Assembly: GCF_041381155.1 (NCBI RefSeq)
Contig: NC_091134.1
Location: 66,750,969-66,814,968 of the forward strand
DNA length: 64,000 bases
Reading direction: 5' to 3'
Source: Argopecten irradians
Taxonomy: Eukaryota > Mollusca > Bivalvia > Pectinida > Pectinidae
Part shown: in pieces, positions 61,950 to 64,000 of the stretch
Layout: each line of letters opens with the position of its first letter
Position numbering within the stretch: the first letter of the stretch is position 1
Notes under the pieces: generated by a model
Told to the model about the DNA's origin: nothing
Databases searched by the model: none
What the model saw: only the letters and a program-made list of their open reading frames with translations
Translations under genes and position numbers: made by a program

Positions 61950-62345
61950 ATACCTGTGTCAAGGTGATACGTGTTCAATAAACCTGTTGTCAAGGTGACC
62001 ATTATTGGTGTCAAGGTGATACTCGAATAGCATCAGTCCTGTCAAGGTCAGATGTCTTTATGATATTTTACTGTTGTTACGGTAAACACTGTTGTCAAGG
62101 TAATACCTGTATGATATTACTGCATGTTGTTATGGTAAACATTGTTGTCAAGGTAATACCTTTATGATATTACTTTTGTTACGGTAAACATTGTTGTCAA
62201 GGTAATACCTGTATGATATTTTACTGTTGTCAAGGTAATACCTGTATAATATTTTACTGTTGTCAAGGTAATATCTGTACGATATTTTACTGTTGTCAAG
62301 GTAATATATGTATGATATTTTACTGTTGTCAAGATGATACCTGTA
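61950..62345 (+). repeat. Degenerate tandem repeat, TTGTCAAGGTAATACC type
   Basis: Units share TGTTGTCAAGGTAATACCTG and TATGATATTTTACTG. The right half (62215-62340) is regular with a 33-bp period. The left half has longer, more divergent units with TTACGGTAAACA. The open frame across the 33-bp part (YCCQGN repeats) is a by-product of the period being a multiple of three. Confidence 0.85.
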
Positions 62346-62870
62346 TGATATTACTGTTTTACCTAGGACACACCTACAAACAAATGTATCCTTCCTAATC
62401 TCTTCTCCCAGACCTCCTGTTTAATGACTAATTATGCATACATTTCCACAAAGGTTGGTAGAATTGGATATTTTAATGTTTCTCATCATACATGAACACT
62501 GATACATTACATATATATACATATACATAACAGCAGGGTGATTACATAAGCATGATCTCTCAAACATCTGATAGCCATCCAACATCACCAAACAAGTACA
62601 TAGCCACTGACCACACCTACATAGGTAGAGCTCAACCTAACCTGGCACTGGAGTTAGTCTCTATTAGGTAATAGTCAAGTCAACATTTTCTCTAGAACAG
62701 ACAGTTAATTATGATAAGGAGACCTCTATGTTAACAGCTCTGGTTAAGGTTTAACTTGAAAATAAAACGGAGGGGTTTACAGAATACAGGAATTTTGACT
62801 CTCCTCCCGGGAGACAATAAAAGGCTTTAAAATACGGGGTTTTTTGTCTCACGTCAGGAGGTATGGCATG
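62346..62870. other. No gene seen
   Basis: AT-rich spacer between two tandem arrays. Confidence 0.4.
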
Positions 62871-64000
62871 TATGCTCTATGTTGAAGTGTATTTCAGTTT
62901 AACACTTTATAGACAGTTGTAGTTATGTTAGGTCTAACACTTTGTTGAAGTGTATTTCAGTTTAACACTTTATAAACAGTTGTAGTTATGTTAGGTTTAA
63001 CTCTATGTTGAAGTGTATTTCAGTTTAACACTTTATAAACAGTTGTAGTTATGTTAGGTCTAACTTTATCTTTCAGTTTAACACTTTATAAACAGTTGTA
63101 GTTATGTTAGGTTTAACTCTATGTTGAAGTGTATTCCAGTTTAACACTTTATAAACAGTTGTTGTTAGGTTAGGTTTAACTCTATGTTGAAGTGTATTCC
63201 AGTTTAACACTTTATAAACAGTTGTAGTTATGTTAGGTTTAACTCTATCTTTCAGTTTAACACTTTATAAACAGTTGTAGTTAGGTTAGGTTTAACTCTA
63301 TGTTGAAGTGTATTTCAGTTTAACACTTTATAAACAGTTGTGGTTATGTTAGGTTTAACTCTATGTTGAAGTGTATTTCAGTTTAACACTTTATAAACAG
63401 TTGTAGTTATGTTAGGTCTAACTCTATCTTTCAGTTTAACACTTTATAAACAGTTGTAGTTATGTTAGATTTAACTATATCTTTCAGTTTAACACTTTAT
63501 AAACAGTTGTAGTTATGTTAGGTTTAACTCTATGTTGAAGTGTATTTCAGTTTAACACTTTATAAACAGTTGTAGTTATGCTAGGTTTAACTCTATCTTT
63601 CAGTTTAACACTTTATAAACAGTTGTTGTTAGGTTAGGTTTAACTCTATGTTGAAGTGTATTTCAGTTTAACACTTTATAAACAGTTGTAGTTAGGTTAG
63701 GTTTAACTCTATGTTGAAGTGTATTTCAGTTTAACACTTTATAAACAGTTGTAGTTATGCTAGGTTTAACTCTATCTTTCAGTTTAACACTTTATAAACA
63801 GTTGTTGTAAGGTTAGGTTTAACTCTATGTTGAAGTGTATTTCAGTTTAACACTTTATAAACAGTTGTAGTTAGGTTAGGTTTAACTCTATGTTGAAGTG
63901 CATTTCAGTTTAACACTTTATAAACAGTTGTAGTTATGTTAGGTTTAACTCTATCTTTCAGTTTAACACTTTATAAACAGTTGTAGTTAGGTTAGGTTTA
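62871..64000 (+). repeat. 63/53-bp tandem array reaching the right edge
   Basis: Nineteen copies of CAGTTTAACACTTTATAAAC lie in two unit lengths. The long unit (63 bp) has TCTATGTTGAAGTGTATTTC. The short unit (53 bp) lacks ten bases and reads TCTATCTTTC. From left to right the order is L L L S L L S L L S S L S L L S L L S, mostly L-L-S triplets of about 179 bp. The array continues beyond the window. Confidence 0.95.

Noticed and set aside
62213-62398. Frame with YCCQGN repeats that looks like a cysteine-rich peptide
   Set aside because: The 33-bp period keeps any frame open. It has no signal peptide and lies in a degenerate minisatellite.

Overview
The window looks like nuclear DNA of a mollusc, most likely a bivalve. 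The evidence is AT-rich sequence, animal-type genes split by GT-AG introns, lophotrochozoan-style LINEs, and short elements with hairpin ends of a kind common in bivalve genomes. The species assignment is an inference from this style; no species-specific marker was recognised. There is no sign of prokaryotic, plasmid or viral DNA.

Four conserved housekeeping genes account for almost all convincing coding sequence. From left to right: (1) the first two coding exons of UTP20 (minus strand, 948 to 446; the gene runs off the left edge), a ribosome small-subunit processome scaffold; (2) AP4B1 (plus, 2522-4643), the beta subunit of the AP-4 trans-Golgi coat, in a short form without the C-terminal ear; (3) AMN1 (minus, 10740-8644), a cysteine-type leucine-rich-repeat protein; (4) ARFGAP2/3 (plus, 12800-42344), the Golgi ArfGAP that acts with COPI. 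ARFGAP2/3 is spread over about 29.5 kb in 13 inferred coding exons, including a possible 45-nt cassette exon and a last exon of only five codons plus stop after a 9.3 kb intron. Two of the four genes (AP4B1, ARFGAP2) act in Golgi coat traffic. They are probably independent genes, because nothing operon-like is visible.

Everything else is repeat. 4.6-12.8 kb holds a 1.5 kb inverted-repeat transposon, a dead LINE 3' fragment, a 36-bp-arm hairpin and a tRNA-like SINE head. ARFGAP2 intron 3 holds a hAT element with an exact 8-bp target duplication, a hairpin-capped tandem element and a Tigger-like element. The start of intron 4 is a tandem amplification of the splice donor itself. Intron 6 is almost entirely a 4.7 kb array of 34-bp units. 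The last intron holds a 3.2 kb LINE that landed inside a 47-bp minisatellite, plus a hammerhead-ribozyme-like motif. Downstream of ARFGAP2 come a 20-bp array (1.65 kb), another inverted-repeat element, nested hairpin-capped elements, a 5.5 kb array of 40-bp units, one candidate exon on the minus strand, and a 53/63-bp array running off the right edge. The main arrays sum to about 13 kb, roughly a fifth of the window, and their units are unrelated to one another.

The observations most worth following are the tandemly copied splice donor, the intronic array that abuts a 3' splice site and repeats a U1-like ACTTACC, the hairpin-capped family whose end hairpins differ in sequence but stay complementary, the hAT that carries its own empty site, and the hammerhead-like motif.
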